Positions 34,442 through 44,088 of a DNA stretch of 64,000 nt are shown here, one piece after another. The position numbers and the translations under genes were made by a program. The DNA is taken from NCBI GenBank assembly GCA_963750535.1, contig CAVVRF010000039.1, positions 15,631-79,630 of the forward strand, given 5' to 3'. Numbering within the stretch: the stretch's first letter is position 1; every line of letters starts with the position of its first letter. The stretch is from JAKFWF01 sp963750535 (lineage in GTDB: Bacteria > Pseudomonadota > Alphaproteobacteria > Rhizobiales > Hyphomicrobiaceae). The notes below the pieces were generated by a model. That model was not told the DNA's origin. It did not search any database and saw nothing but the letters and a program-made list of their open reading frames with translations.

Positions 34442-35362
34442 CTATCCGGCCGGTACCACCACGATGTGGACGCCGAGACCCTCGGTTGCATCGATCAGCA
34501 GGTGCGGCGCGCCGAGCGAGCCGGGATGGAGCCCGTTCGACAGGAACACGTCTCGCGTCCGTTCGATGTCGGAGGAGGAAAGCGTGATGGCGCCGACACT
34601 GGGATTGGGCGGCAGGGTGCTGGCGCCGAACAGGTTCGAGGCGCTCAGCCGCTTGACGAAGCGCACGCGGCCGCGGTCGAGCAGAATGAGGCGGTCGTCC
34701 TTGTCGGGCATGACGCCGCGGCCCAGGAACTTCGAGAACCGCGCCGCGCACTCGGCCGGGTCATCGACCACCAGCGTCGCCTCGACCAGCCCGGTGATGC
34801 AGCTTTCGCGCGGCAAATAGCGCTGCTGCCACATGTGCTCCGGCGTATGATGCGTCAGGATCTGGCAGCGCGCTTCCGGAAACACGTCGTAGCCGGTGCG
34901 GATCACCGTGAACGCGACCTCGGCCGGCTTGCCGTTCTCGGCCTCGATCGTCCGGCGCAGATGCACGGTCGGCTGCAGCTTGAAGCCCTCGGCCTCGAGC
35001 CGCTTCGCCCCTGCCTCGGCATCGGGCACCGAGAATGCAAGAAGGTGCACACCGATGTGTCGCGCGATCGACGACTTCAGGTGCTGCACGGTCGGATTGT
35101 CGATATCGCCATGCGGCGTGAGGATCTCGAGATATCCGTGCCGCAGCATGGCCAACCGATTGGCCGTGCCGGTCGGCTTGCGGGTGCCGGTCGCGGGATC
35201 GGTCACGCCGTGCACCGACAGCGGGGTCAAGGGCAGGCCAAGGTTGTCGAAGGCCTTCTCGGCCATCGCCATGTCGGGCACCATCCAGCCGACATGATCG
35301 AGAAAGACCTGGTTGGCCCGAGGAAGCTGCTCATGCTGCGGCAAATCCGTCGCGCCCGTCAT
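34442..35362 (-). CDS. VOC-family protein (Glyoxalase_3-like)
   Basis: A 306-residue protein of the longer glyoxalase-like type. The first module starts LDHVGWMVPDMAMAEKAFDN with the metal-ligand His, and MLRHGYLEIL, IGVHLLAFSVPDAEAGAKRL and RCQILTHHTPEHMW follow. A second, weaker module begins near GLVEATLVVDDPAECAARF. The substrate is unknown. The ATG at 35362 is preceded by GGAGGAA. It is divergent from the 3-hydroxyacyl-CoA dehydrogenase gene. Confidence 0.82.
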   Translation of the reverse strand: MTGATDLPQHEQLPRANQVFLDHVGWMVPDMAMAEKAFDNLGLPLTPLSVHGVTDPATGTRKPTGTANRLAMLRHGYLEILTPHGDIDNPTVQHLKSSIARHIGVHLLAFSVPDAEAGAKRLEAEGFKLQPTVHLRRTIEAENGKPAEVAFTVIRTGYDVFPEARCQILTHHTPEHMWQQRYLPRESCITGLVEATLVVDDPAECAARFSKFLGRGVMPDKDDRLILLDRGRVRFVKRLSASNLFGASTLPPNPSVGAITLSSSDIERTRDVFLSNGLHPGSLGAPHLLIDATEGLGVHIVVVPAG

Positions 35363-35551
35363 GCGACATTCCTCCCCCAAGCTAACGACAATCGGGCGAG
35401 ACAATACATCGCGCCGGCGCTTCTTGTACATGCGCCCTCTGTTGCACGCAGACCAGTCGTCGTCACAAGTGGGTTGAAGCTGCCGTCGGGTCGGGCAACA
35501 GTGCCGCGGCAACAAAAATCGGAACGGCAAACGGGAGCGGCGTCAGCGGCA

Positions 35552-37084
35552 ATGACCGACCAGGACGGCAACTTGAGGATCGGCATCGTGGGGACCGGCG
35601 CCATGGGGCGAGGCATCGCCCAGGTGTCGGTCGAGGGCGGCGCGGAGGTACGGCTGTTCGATGCCCAGGCAGGCGCTGCCGACAAGGCCCGCGAGTTCAT
35701 CAAGTCGATGATCGAGCGCGCGGTGCAGAAGGGCACGCGCACCGCCGACGATGCCGCGGCGATCGTCGGGCGGGTCGCCATCGTCGACAAGCTCGATGAC
35801 CTGAAAGGCTGCGACCTGATCGTCGAGGCGATCGTCGAGCGCCTCGACGCGAAGCAGGCGTTGTTCGCCGCCCTGGACGCGATGTGCGCGCCGCACACCA
35901 TCCTTGCCTCGAACACGTCGTCGCTGTCGATCACCGCCATCGCCGCCCGTTGCAAGTCGCCCGAGCGGGTCGCCGGCCTGCACTTCTTCAATCCGGTGCC
36001 GCTGATGAAGCTGGTCGAGGTGGTCCCCGGCCTCAGGACCAAGCCGGAGGTGGTCGAGCGGCTATTGCGTGCCGCCCGGCTGATGACGCGCGAGCCGGTT
36101 GTTTGCATCGATAGCCCCGGCTTCATCGTCAACCACATCGGCCGCGCCTACGTGCCCGAGGCCGGCCGGATCGTGTCGGAGGGAATCGCGACGCACGACG
36201 AGATCGATCGCGTCATGACCGCGACCGTCGGGATGCGGATGGGGCCGTTCCAGCTTCTCGATCTGGTCGGCGCCGACGTCTCGGTGGCGGTGATGGAAAG
36301 CCTCTACGGGCAATTCTACCAGGAGCCGATGTACGCGCCGCAGCCGCTGTTGCGGACGCGGGTCGACGGCGGCGCGTTCGGGCAGAAAACGGGCGGCGGC
36401 TGGTACGCCTACGAGGGCGGCAAGCGCATCGATCCGGCACCCGCGGCGGCGCCCGCCGCCCGGCCGAGATCGGTCTGGGTGCTGCCGAGCAAGAACCACC
36501 CGGAGCTGCAGCGGCCGCTGATCGAGCTGATTTCCAGGTCGGGGGTCATGGTCGAGAGCGGCGACAAGCCGGGCGCGGAGGCGCTGATCGTCGTGACGCC
36601 GGTCGGATACGACCTGACCACCGCCATCGCTGAGCTGAAGCTCGATGGTGCGCGAACGGTCGCCGTCGACGTACTGTTCGGGCTCGACGGTCCGCGTACG
36701 CTGATGGTCACGCCGGCGATCGATCCGGCCATGCGCGACGCGGCCCACGGCATGCTGGCCGCCGATGGCGGCGGCGTGGTGGTGATCAACGACAGCCCCG
36801 GTTTCATCGCTCAGCGCATCGTCGCGCACATCGTCAACGTCGGTTGCCAGATCGCGCAACGCCGGATCGCGGCTCCGGCCGACATCGACAAGGGAGCGCG
36901 GCTTGGCCTGTCATACCCGCACGGACCACTCGCCTGGGGCGACAAAATAGGCCCGGCGCGCGTGCTGTTCATCCTGGAACGGCTGGCGGCGTTCTATGGC
37001 GAGCCGCGCTATCGTCCGTCGCCATGGTTGAAGCGGCGCGCCGCGCTCGGCCTGTCGCTGCTCACTGGTGAAGGAAGAGGTTGA
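35552..37084 (+). CDS. 3-hydroxyacyl-CoA dehydrogenase (two C-terminal domains)
   Basis: NAD-dependent 3-hydroxyacyl-CoA/3-hydroxybutyryl-CoA dehydrogenase, 510 residues. It has the Rossmann motif IGIVGTGAMGRGIAQ, CDLIVEAIVERLDAKQ, SNTSSLSITAIA, the catalytic His region GLHFFNPVPLMKLVEVV, and SPGFIVNHIGRAYVPEAGRI. A second C-terminal dehydrogenase-like domain (VINDSPGFIAQRIVAHIVN) makes it the longer PaaH-like form. The start is the ATG at 35552, with no strong ribosome site. The acyl-CoA synthetase gene follows after seven bases. Confidence 0.92.
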   Translation: MTDQDGNLRIGIVGTGAMGRGIAQVSVEGGAEVRLFDAQAGAADKAREFIKSMIERAVQKGTRTADDAAAIVGRVAIVDKLDDLKGCDLIVEAIVERLDAKQALFAALDAMCAPHTILASNTSSLSITAIAARCKSPERVAGLHFFNPVPLMKLVEVVPGLRTKPEVVERLLRAARLMTREPVVCIDSPGFIVNHIGRAYVPEAGRIVSEGIATHDEIDRVMTATVGMRMGPFQLLDLVGADVSVAVMESLYGQFYQEPMYAPQPLLRTRVDGGAFGQKTGGGWYAYEGGKRIDPAPAAAPAARPRSVWVLPSKNHPELQRPLIELISRSGVMVESGDKPGAEALIVVTPVGYDLTTAIAELKLDGARTVAVDVLFGLDGPRTLMVTPAIDPAMRDAAHGMLAADGGGVVVINDSPGFIAQRIVAHIVNVGCQIAQRRIAAPADIDKGARLGLSYPHGPLAWGDKIGPARVLFILERLAAFYGEPRYRPSPWLKRRAALGLSLLTGEGRG

Positions 37085-37091
37085 CGCCGAA

Positions 37092-39194
37092 ATGAGCTTC
37101 GAACGTTTGTTCCATCCGCGCGGCATCGCAATCATCGGTGCATCGGCGGATCCGACCAGGATCGGCGGTCACCCGCTGCGGGCGCTGCAGAGGGCCGGCT
37201 ACAAGGGCGGGATCTTTCCGGTCAATCCGCGTTATCCCGAGATCGCCGGCCTGTCCTGCTTTCCGACCTGCACCGCGATCAAGTCGCCATGCGACGTCGC
37301 CATCGTAGCCGTGCCGGCCGCGCTGGTGGCTCAGGCGGTTCGCGACTGTGGCGCCGCCGGCATCGGCTTCGCCATCATCCTTACCGCCGGATTCCGCGAG
37401 ACCGGCCCGGCCGGCGCCAAGCTCGAAGCCGAGCTCAAGGAAGTGGCTCGCGAGGCCAACGTGCGGCTGATCGGTCCGAACTGCCAGGGCCTGATCTCGC
37501 TGCAGGAGCGGATGTGGGCGGTGTTCGGGTCGGTGTCGGAGGAGACCGAGCTGCAGCCGGGCGGCGTATCCTGCGCGTTCCAGTCGGGCGGCTTCGGCTA
37601 TGCCATCGTCAATCTGGCCGAGGCGCAGGGCGTGGGGTTCCGGTACTGCGTCTCGTCGGGCAACGAGACCGATGTTGCCATGCCGGAGCTGCTGTCGGCG
37701 TTCCTCGACGATCCCGGCACGCACCTGGTGTTCGGAGTGATGGAAGGCACGCCTGACGCCCGCGGCCTGATCGAGCTCGGCCGCAAGTCGCTGACCCTCG
37801 GCAAGCCGGTGCTGGTCTGGAAGAGCGCCACGTCCGAGGTCGGTGCCAAGGCGGCGCAATCGCACACCGCCAACATGACCGGCCGCGCCGACCTCTACCG
37901 CGCCGCGTTCCGCCAAGCCGGCCTGATCGAGGTCGACGACGTCGAGCCGATCGTCGACATCGCCAAGCTGGTGGCGCACGGCCGGATGCCGAAGGGTCGC
38001 AACGTCGGCGTGCTGTCGATCTCGGGCGGCTCGGGTATCGTGTTCGCCGACCGCGCGGTGGAGGGCGGCTTGGTGCTGCCGGCGTTTTCCGAGACCACCG
38101 TCGCGGCGCTGCGGCAAATCATTCCCGCGTTCGGCTCGATTCAGAATCCGGCCGACGTGACCGCCGGCATCTTCAACGACATGTCGCTCCTGACCCGAAC
38201 GATCGAGATCGTGCTGGCGGACGACGGCGTCGATCAGCTGTGCGTCCTGCTGGCGTCGATCCCGGGTGCGCCGGCGACGCGTGCGGCGGAGGCGATCGTC
38301 GCCGCCGCCAGGACCACGACGAAGCCGATCCACGTCGGCTGGTCAGGCCGGCGAGCGAAGTCGGAGGAGGCCTATCGCCTGCTCGAGGCGGCGCGCGTCG
38401 CGGTGATCCCGACGCCGGTACGCCTGGCGGAGGCGGCCGCCAGGGTTGCGGCATTCGCCAGCGATCAGCATCGGTTGCTGCCGCGCGTCACGCCGCCGGC
38501 GGCGGCGATGCCGACGGGAGTGACGCTGCCGGCGGACGGGGCGACGCTCGACGAGGCACAGAGCAAGGCGCTGCTTGCGGCGTTCGGAATTCCGGTCCCG
38601 CGGGAAACAGTGGTGCCGTTGGACGCCGACGTCCACGCCGCGACGCGGCATCTGACGCCGCCGTTCGCGGTCAAGATCGCCTCGAAGGACATCGCGCACA
38701 AGAGCGACGTCGGTGGTGTGAAGCTCGGCGTCGCCGCCGGCCCTGCCCTTGCATCGGCGGTCGCGGAGGTCGCTGCCAACGCCCGCCGCGCGAAGCCCGC
38801 AGCCCGCATCGACGGCGTCCTGATCGCCGAGATGGCAAGCGGTCTCGAGGCACTGGTCGGCGTCGTCAACGATCCGGCGTTCGGGCCCTGTGTCGCGGTG
38901 GGGCTCGGCGGGGTGCTGACGGAGGTCCTGGGCGACATCGCCTATCGCATTGCGCCGTTCGATATCGAGACCGCCAGAGACATGATCGCCGAGCTGAAAG
39001 GGGCGCGCCTGTTCCAGGGCTATCGCGGCGCCAAGCCGGCGGATGCGGAGGCACTGGCCGAGCTGCTGGTCAATGTCTCGCGCATGGCGATCGCCCTCGA
39101 ATCGCGGCTGCACGAGCTCGACATCAATCCGGTCTTCGTTCGGTCGGCCGGCGAGGGTGTCGTGGCCGCCGACGCGCTGGTCGTGCTGCGTTGA
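37092..39194 (+). CDS. NDP-forming acyl-CoA synthetase (acetate-CoA ligase family)
   Basis: A 700-residue fusion of the domains of ADP-forming acyl-CoA synthetases: CoA-binding (FHPRGIAIIGASADPTRIGG), two ligase domains (IGPNCQGLISL, QSGGFGYAIVNLAEAQG, AQSHTANMTG with the phosphorylated-His type motif) and a C-terminal ATP-grasp (GIPVPRETVVPL, PFAVKIASKDIAHKSDVGGV, LHELDINPVF). It activates short or branched acids. The ATG at 37092 has GAAGAGG ten bases upstream; an upstream in-frame GTG at 37068 lacks one. Coupled to the dehydrogenase gene before it. Confidence 0.93.
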   Translation: MSFERLFHPRGIAIIGASADPTRIGGHPLRALQRAGYKGGIFPVNPRYPEIAGLSCFPTCTAIKSPCDVAIVAVPAALVAQAVRDCGAAGIGFAIILTAGFRETGPAGAKLEAELKEVAREANVRLIGPNCQGLISLQERMWAVFGSVSEETELQPGGVSCAFQSGGFGYAIVNLAEAQGVGFRYCVSSGNETDVAMPELLSAFLDDPGTHLVFGVMEGTPDARGLIELGRKSLTLGKPVLVWKSATSEVGAKAAQSHTANMTGRADLYRAAFRQAGLIEVDDVEPIVDIAKLVAHGRMPKGRNVGVLSISGGSGIVFADRAVEGGLVLPAFSETTVAALRQIIPAFGSIQNPADVTAGIFNDMSLLTRTIEIVLADDGVDQLCVLLASIPGAPATRAAEAIVAAARTTTKPIHVGWSGRRAKSEEAYRLLEAARVAVIPTPVRLAEAAARVAAFASDQHRLLPRVTPPAAAMPTGVTLPADGATLDEAQSKALLAAFGIPVPRETVVPLDADVHAATRHLTPPFAVKIASKDIAHKSDVGGVKLGVAAGPALASAVAEVAANARRAKPAARIDGVLIAEMASGLEALVGVVNDPAFGPCVAVGLGGVLTEVLGDIAYRIAPFDIETARDMIAELKGARLFQGYRGAKPADAEALAELLVNVSRMAIALESRLHELDINPVFVRSAGEGVVAADALVVLR

Positions 39195-39368
39195 CCGCGC
39201 CGGGCGGCTGCGCTGAAAATATCAACCTCATGTGACGAACACTGTTCACGCCTAAATTGGCTCTGAATTACCACGAAGTTCGCGCTCGACTGTTGCGCAG
39301 AGCACGCGGTATCGTGCCTATCAATTGACCAAATGGGGCGGACCTCAGACCGCTCGTCGGGATTCCTG

Positions 39369-39953
39369 ATGCTTGATACGCATGACGCGCAACGGCCATT
39401 GAACATCCCGAATTTCATAACGGTCGGCCGCGTCATCCTGGTGCCGGTGGTATTCTGGCTATTGGTCTCCGGGCGCGTGCAGGCGGCATTCTTCGCGTTT
39501 GTGGTCGCCGGCATCAGCGATGGTGTCGATGGCTTCCTGGCCAAGCGGTTCGGCTGGACGACCGAGCTTGGCGCCTACCTCGATCCGCTCGCCGACAAGC
39601 TGTTGCTGGTGTCGATCTTTGTCGCGATGGGCGTGCTTGGCGAGCTGCCGTCCTGGCTGGTGATCGGTGTGGTGACGCGCGACATCATGATCGTCGCCGC
39701 GGTCATGCTGTCCTGGCTGATGGACCACCCGGTCCGCATCCGGCCGCTGGCCGTCAGCAAGGCGAATACGGCGGCGCAACTGGTGCTGGCTTCGACGGTG
39801 CTGGCCGACGTCGGGTTCGGGCTGGGGCTCGCCACCATGCGCACGGTGCTGATCTGGGTGACGGCGGCGCTCACGCTCGCCTCGCTTGCGGCCTACATGA
39901 GGGCTTGGCTGCAGCACATGACCGGCTATGTTCCAGCGGACGGCGACCGCTGA
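39369..39953 (+). CDS. CDP-alcohol phosphatidyltransferase (PgsA-like)
   Basis: Integral membrane enzyme of 194 residues. NIPNFITVGRVILVPVVFWL is the usual first helix. The catalytic motif is DGVDGFLAKRFGWTTELGAY and then LDPLADK, matching DxxDGxxAR..GxxxDxxxD except that Arg is Lys. Most likely it makes phosphatidylglycerophosphate or a related lipid from CDP-diacylglycerol; the acceptor alcohol cannot be proven. The ATG at 39369 was chosen; 39333 is in frame. The AI-2E permease follows 69 bases downstream. Confidence 0.88.
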   Translation: MLDTHDAQRPLNIPNFITVGRVILVPVVFWLLVSGRVQAAFFAFVVAGISDGVDGFLAKRFGWTTELGAYLDPLADKLLLVSIFVAMGVLGELPSWLVIGVVTRDIMIVAAVMLSWLMDHPVRIRPLAVSKANTAAQLVLASTVLADVGFGLGLATMRTVLIWVTAALTLASLAAYMRAWLQHMTGYVPADGDR

Positions 39954-40022
39954 CCTGACCCGGTGTGGCGATCGGGGCCATCGCTCACGGCTCGGCGGAC
40001 GATCGACCAGGGGGATCTCTTC

Positions 40023-41108
40023 ATGCGTGTTGAACGCCAAGTGCTGTTCTGGCTGGCGGCCCTGCTGCTCGCCGTGCTGGCGCTGCTTGCCCTGAAGGAT
40101 GTGCTGCTGCCGTTCCTGATCGGCGTCGTCGTTGCCTATGCGCTGAACCCGCTCGCAGACCGGCTGGCACGGTTTGGCCTGGGGCGAACGCTGGCGTCCG
40201 GACTGATCGTCGCGGTGCTGGTGGTGGTGATCGTCGTGCTTCTCGTGTTCCTGGTGCCGCTGCTGGCCAACCAGGTGCAGCAGCTGGGGCTGTCGCTGCC
40301 GGGCGAGATCGACCGCTTCCAAAGGCTGGTCGAAGGTTGGGCCCGCGAGCGTCTCGGCGACCGGTTCGTGGATTTCAAGACAGCGCTGGATCGGGCGGTC
40401 ACCGATCTTACGAGCAACTGGTCAGGCCTCGCCGGTGTCGTCGCCAAGTCGGTCTGGGCGCAAGGGCTGGCGCTCGTCAATTTTCTGTCGCTGTTGCTGA
40501 TTACGCCGCTGGTCGTCTTCTACCTGCTGGTCGATTGGCACCCGATGCTCGAGCGGATCGAGACCTGGCTGCCGCGCGATCACAAGGCAACGATCACCCG
40601 GCTGGCGACCGAGATCAACGACGCGATCTCGGCGTTCATCCGCGGGCAAGGGCTCGTCTGCATGATTCTTGCCGCCATATATGCACTCGGATTGAGCTGG
40701 GTCGGCCTGCGCTATGGGCTGCTGATCGGCTTGATGACCGGCGTGCTGAGCTTCATCCCGTTCGTCGGCTGGGCGCTCGGGCTGCTGACGGCAACCGTGC
40801 TGGCGCTGCTGGAGTATTGGCCCGATACGGTGCCGCTGCTGAAAGTCATCGGCGTGTTCGCCGCCGGACAGGTGATCGATGCCAGCTTCCTGTCGCCGAA
40901 GATCGTCGGCTCGAAAATCGGCCTGCATCCGGTCTGGCTGATCGCCTCATTGTTCTCGTTCAGCTACCTGTTCGGCTTTGCCGGCATGCTGGTGGCGGTT
41001 CCGGTCGCGGCGGCAATCGCGGTCCTGGTGCGTTTTGCGCTCGAGGTCTATCTCAGCTCGTCGATCTACAAGGGACGGAGCAACGAGCCTCCGTTGGGCC
41101 CGTCGTGA
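40023..41108 (+). CDS. AI-2E family transporter (PerM-like)
   Basis: A 361-residue membrane protein with an N-terminal pair of helices, a cytoplasmic or periplasmic helical insert (LPGEIDRFQRLVEGWARERL) and six or so further helices including GQGLVCMILAAIYALGLSWV, GVLSFIPFVGWALG and the C-terminal signature LHPVWLIASLFSFSYLFGFAG. The family (UPF0118) includes autoinducer-2 exporters and Na+/H+ antiporters; the actual substrate is unknown. It overlaps hdaA by four bases. Confidence 0.9.
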   Translation: MRVERQVLFWLAALLLAVLALLALKDVLLPFLIGVVVAYALNPLADRLARFGLGRTLASGLIVAVLVVVIVVLLVFLVPLLANQVQQLGLSLPGEIDRFQRLVEGWARERLGDRFVDFKTALDRAVTDLTSNWSGLAGVVAKSVWAQGLALVNFLSLLLITPLVVFYLLVDWHPMLERIETWLPRDHKATITRLATEINDAISAFIRGQGLVCMILAAIYALGLSWVGLRYGLLIGLMTGVLSFIPFVGWALGLLTATVLALLEYWPDTVPLLKVIGVFAAGQVIDASFLSPKIVGSKIGLHPVWLIASLFSFSYLFGFAGMLVAVPVAAAIAVLVRFALEVYLSSSIYKGRSNEPPLGPS

Positions 41109-41791
41109 GCGGCCAGCCCGAGCAGCTCGTTCTCGATTTGCCGCATCGCGCGGCGATCGAGGCCGAGGATTTCCTCGTTTCCGAGGCCAATGCCGCAGCC
41201 ATCGCGGTGGTCGACCGCTGGCCCGACTGGCAGCATTGGGCCGTGGTGGTGGTCGGACCGGAAGGTTCCGGCAAGAGCCATCTCGCCAACGTCTGGCGAT
41301 CGCGATCGGGTGCCGGCCGTGTCGAGGCGGCGCAATTCGGCGAGCAGGCCCTGGAACAGCTGTCGCGGCTGCGCGGCCTGGTGGTCGAGAACCTCGAGGC
41401 CGGCGTCGGCGGCGAGCAGGCCTTGTTCCACGCCCTCAATCTCGCACGCGAGCACAAATATTCGATCCTGCTGACGTCACGGGTCGCGCCGGGCGATCTG
41501 AAGGTCACGCTTCCGGACCTGCGTTCCAGGCTGCGGGCATTGCCGCTGGTAGCGATCGAGCCGCCGGACCAGAGCCTGCTTCAAGGGTTGCTGGTGAAAC
41601 TATTCGCCGATCGCCAGCTGGCGGTCGAGCCGCAACTGATCGTGCATCTGGTTCGCCACATGGAGCGATCGGCCAGCGCCGCCCAGAAGCTTGTCGCCGA
41701 GATCGACCGCCGGGCGCTGGCGACGCATCGCAAGGTGACCCGCGCGCTCGCGACCGAGGCGCTGGCAAGCCTGGACGCCGGCGAGCCTTGA
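41105..41791 (+). CDS. hdaA: DnaA regulatory inactivator HdaA
   Basis: A 228-residue AAA+ protein related to DnaA. Bound to the DNA polymerase clamp, Hda-type proteins stimulate hydrolysis of DnaA-ATP to limit re-initiation. QLVLDLPH at the N-terminus is the clamp-binding motif (QLxLxLP-like). Walker A is GPEGSGKSH, then LVVENLEAG (degenerate Walker B), LLTSRVAPGDLKVTLPDLRS and the sensor II region. It starts with GTG at 41105 overlapping the preceding stop. The order permease-hdaA-ppk-ppx is typical of Hyphomicrobiales. Confidence 0.93.
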   Translation: MSGQPEQLVLDLPHRAAIEAEDFLVSEANAAAIAVVDRWPDWQHWAVVVVGPEGSGKSHLANVWRSRSGAGRVEAAQFGEQALEQLSRLRGLVVENLEAGVGGEQALFHALNLAREHKYSILLTSRVAPGDLKVTLPDLRSRLRALPLVAIEPPDQSLLQGLLVKLFADRQLAVEPQLIVHLVRHMERSASAAQKLVAEIDRRALATHRKVTRALATEALASLDAGEP

Positions 41792-41866
41792 ACGGCACTG
41801 TTGCCGCGCCGTCACGGACCTGTCTTATACTGGACGGATATGCCGACCAGCGATGCGAGGAAGCGC

Positions 41867-44074
41867 ATGAGTTCGACCCGCAGCAAGGCGAAGGACGGGG
41901 GCGCCACCGCTGCCAAGCGCATTCCCGAGTACGAGGCGCCGCGGCCGCCGACCGGTGCCGATCGCTTCTACAACCGTGAGCTTTCCTGGTTGCAGTTCAA
42001 TCGCCGGGTGCTCGAGGAGGCGATGAACCCGCGACATCCGCTGCTCGAACGGCTGCGGTTCCTGTCGATCTCGGCCTCGAACCTCGACGAGTTCTACATG
42101 GTACGGGCGGCCGGCCTTTACGGGCAGGTTGCAGCCGGCGTCGGCACGCTCAGCAACGACGGCAAGACACCGGCCCAGCAGCTGGCGGAAATCAACCAGT
42201 TCGCTGCCGGCCTCGTCGCCGACAAGCAGGCCTGCTGGAACAAGGTGCGCGCCGAGCTTGCCGGGGCTGGCCTTCGCATCCTCGACCGGCCCGAGCTCAC
42301 CGAGCGCGACCTGGCGTGGCTCGAAGCCGAATTCATGAGCCAGGTGTTCCCGATCCTGACGCCGATGAACGTCGATCCGGCGCATCCGTTCCCGTTCATT
42401 CAGAACAAGGGGCTGACGATCGCCATCGAGATGGCGAACGCCGAGAACAAGGTGATGAGCGGCCTGATCCCGATCCCGGCCCAGGTCGATCGCTTCATCC
42501 GCTTGCCGGCGAGCGCCGACGAGCCGAAGGCGATCAGGTTCATCCGCATGGAGACGGTGATCGGGCTGTTCATATCGGAGCTCTATCCGAACTTCATCGT
42601 CAAGGCGCACGGCGCTTTCCGGGTGCTGCGCGACAGCGACGTCGAGTTCCAGGAGGAGGCGGAAGACCTCACGCGCGCCTACGAGACGCAGCTGAAGCGC
42701 CGTCGCCGCGGCACCGTGATTCGCCTCGAGGTCGATGCAGCGATGCCGAAGCATCTGCAGCGCTTCGTGATCGAGGAGCTCGAGGTCAAGGAGGAGTCGC
42801 TGTTCGTCAAGGAAGGCCTGCTCGGGCTGTCCGACACGACGCAGCTGATTGTCAACGACCGGCCGGATCTCCTGTTCAAGCCGTTTCTGCCGCGATTTCC
42901 CGAGCGAATCAGGGAGTTCAGCGGCGACGTGTTTGCGGCAATCCGCGCCAAGGACCTGATCGTCCATCACCCCTACGAGTCGTTCGACGTGGTGCTGCAG
43001 TATCTGCGGCAGGCGGTCGCCGATCCGCAGGTGCTGGCGATCAAGTGGACGCTCTATCGAACCTCCCGGGAGAACAGCCCGATCGTGGCGGCGCTCAAGG
43101 AGGCCGCCGACATGGGCAAGTCGGTCACCGCCGTGGTCGAGCTGAAGGCGCGGTTCGACGAGACGACGAACATCAATCTCGCGCGCGAGCTGGAAAAGGT
43201 CGGCGTGCACGTCGTCTATGGCTTCATCGAGCTCAAGACCCACGCCAAGCTCGGAATGGTGGTGCGCCGGGAGGGCGGCAGCCTTGCCACCTATTGTCAC
43301 ATCGGCACCGGCAACTATCACCCGCAGACAGCGCGCATCTACACGGACCTGTCGTTCTTCACCGGTAATTCGGCCGTCGGTCGCGACGTCGCGCGCATCT
43401 TCAATTTCGTCACCGGCTACGGCGAGCCTACGGAGCTCGAGACCATGGCGGCGAGCCCGCACGGCATACGGGCTCGCATGTTGCGGCACATCGACGAGGA
43501 GATCGCCCATGCCAAGGCCGGCCGGCCGGCGGCGATCTGGGCCAAGATGAACGCGCTCGTCGATCCACAGATCATCGACAAGCTCTACGAGGCGAGCGAA
43601 TCCGGCGTCGAGATCGATCTCATCGTGCGCGGCATATGCTGCCTGCGGCCCGGTATTCCGGGGCTTTCGAGCAACATCACGGTCAAGAGCGTGATCGGCC
43701 GCTTCCTGGAACATGCACGGATTTATTGTTTCGGCCAGGGGGAGGGGCTGCCATCGCCGAAGGCAGCCGTGTATATCAGCTCCGCGGACATGATGCCGCG
43801 CAACCTCGACCGCCGTGTCGAAGCCATGGTACCGATCAACAATGCCACCGTGCATGCCCAGGTTCTGGATCAGATCATGGTGGCAAACCTGAAGGACAAC
43901 CAGCAGAGCTGGCGCATCGCCGCGGATGGATCGTCGAAGCGGGTGGTACCCAAGGCGGGCGAGGAACCATTCAACGCTCACCAGTACTTCATGACCAATC
44001 CGAGCCTCTCGGGGCGCGGGCAGGCCTTGAAGGAGAACATGCCGCCGCGGTTTCAGCTGGACCGGGAAGACTGA
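41867..44074 (+). CDS. ppk: Polyphosphate kinase 1
   Basis: Reversible synthesis of polyphosphate from ATP. The protein is 735 residues from the ATG at 41867, which has GAGGAA at a good distance; an ATG at 41840 is also in frame. Domains in order: N-terminal RFYNRELSWLQFNRRVLEEA and SASNLDEFYMVRAAGL, the head domain, then two phospholipase-D-like catalytic halves. His459 in THAKLGMVV is the autophosphorylated residue and His616 in FLEHARIYCFG the second catalytic one. ppx follows after 14 bases. Confidence 0.97.
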   Translation: MSSTRSKAKDGGATAAKRIPEYEAPRPPTGADRFYNRELSWLQFNRRVLEEAMNPRHPLLERLRFLSISASNLDEFYMVRAAGLYGQVAAGVGTLSNDGKTPAQQLAEINQFAAGLVADKQACWNKVRAELAGAGLRILDRPELTERDLAWLEAEFMSQVFPILTPMNVDPAHPFPFIQNKGLTIAIEMANAENKVMSGLIPIPAQVDRFIRLPASADEPKAIRFIRMETVIGLFISELYPNFIVKAHGAFRVLRDSDVEFQEEAEDLTRAYETQLKRRRRGTVIRLEVDAAMPKHLQRFVIEELEVKEESLFVKEGLLGLSDTTQLIVNDRPDLLFKPFLPRFPERIREFSGDVFAAIRAKDLIVHHPYESFDVVLQYLRQAVADPQVLAIKWTLYRTSRENSPIVAALKEAADMGKSVTAVVELKARFDETTNINLARELEKVGVHVVYGFIELKTHAKLGMVVRREGGSLATYCHIGTGNYHPQTARIYTDLSFFTGNSAVGRDVARIFNFVTGYGEPTELETMAASPHGIRARMLRHIDEEIAHAKAGRPAAIWAKMNALVDPQIIDKLYEASESGVEIDLIVRGICCLRPGIPGLSSNITVKSVIGRFLEHARIYCFGQGEGLPSPKAAVYISSADMMPRNLDRRVEAMVPINNATVHAQVLDQIMVANLKDNQQSWRIAADGSSKRVVPKAGEEPFNAHQYFMTNPSLSGRGQALKENMPPRFQLDRED

Positions 44075-44088
44075 GCTAGAGAGACCTG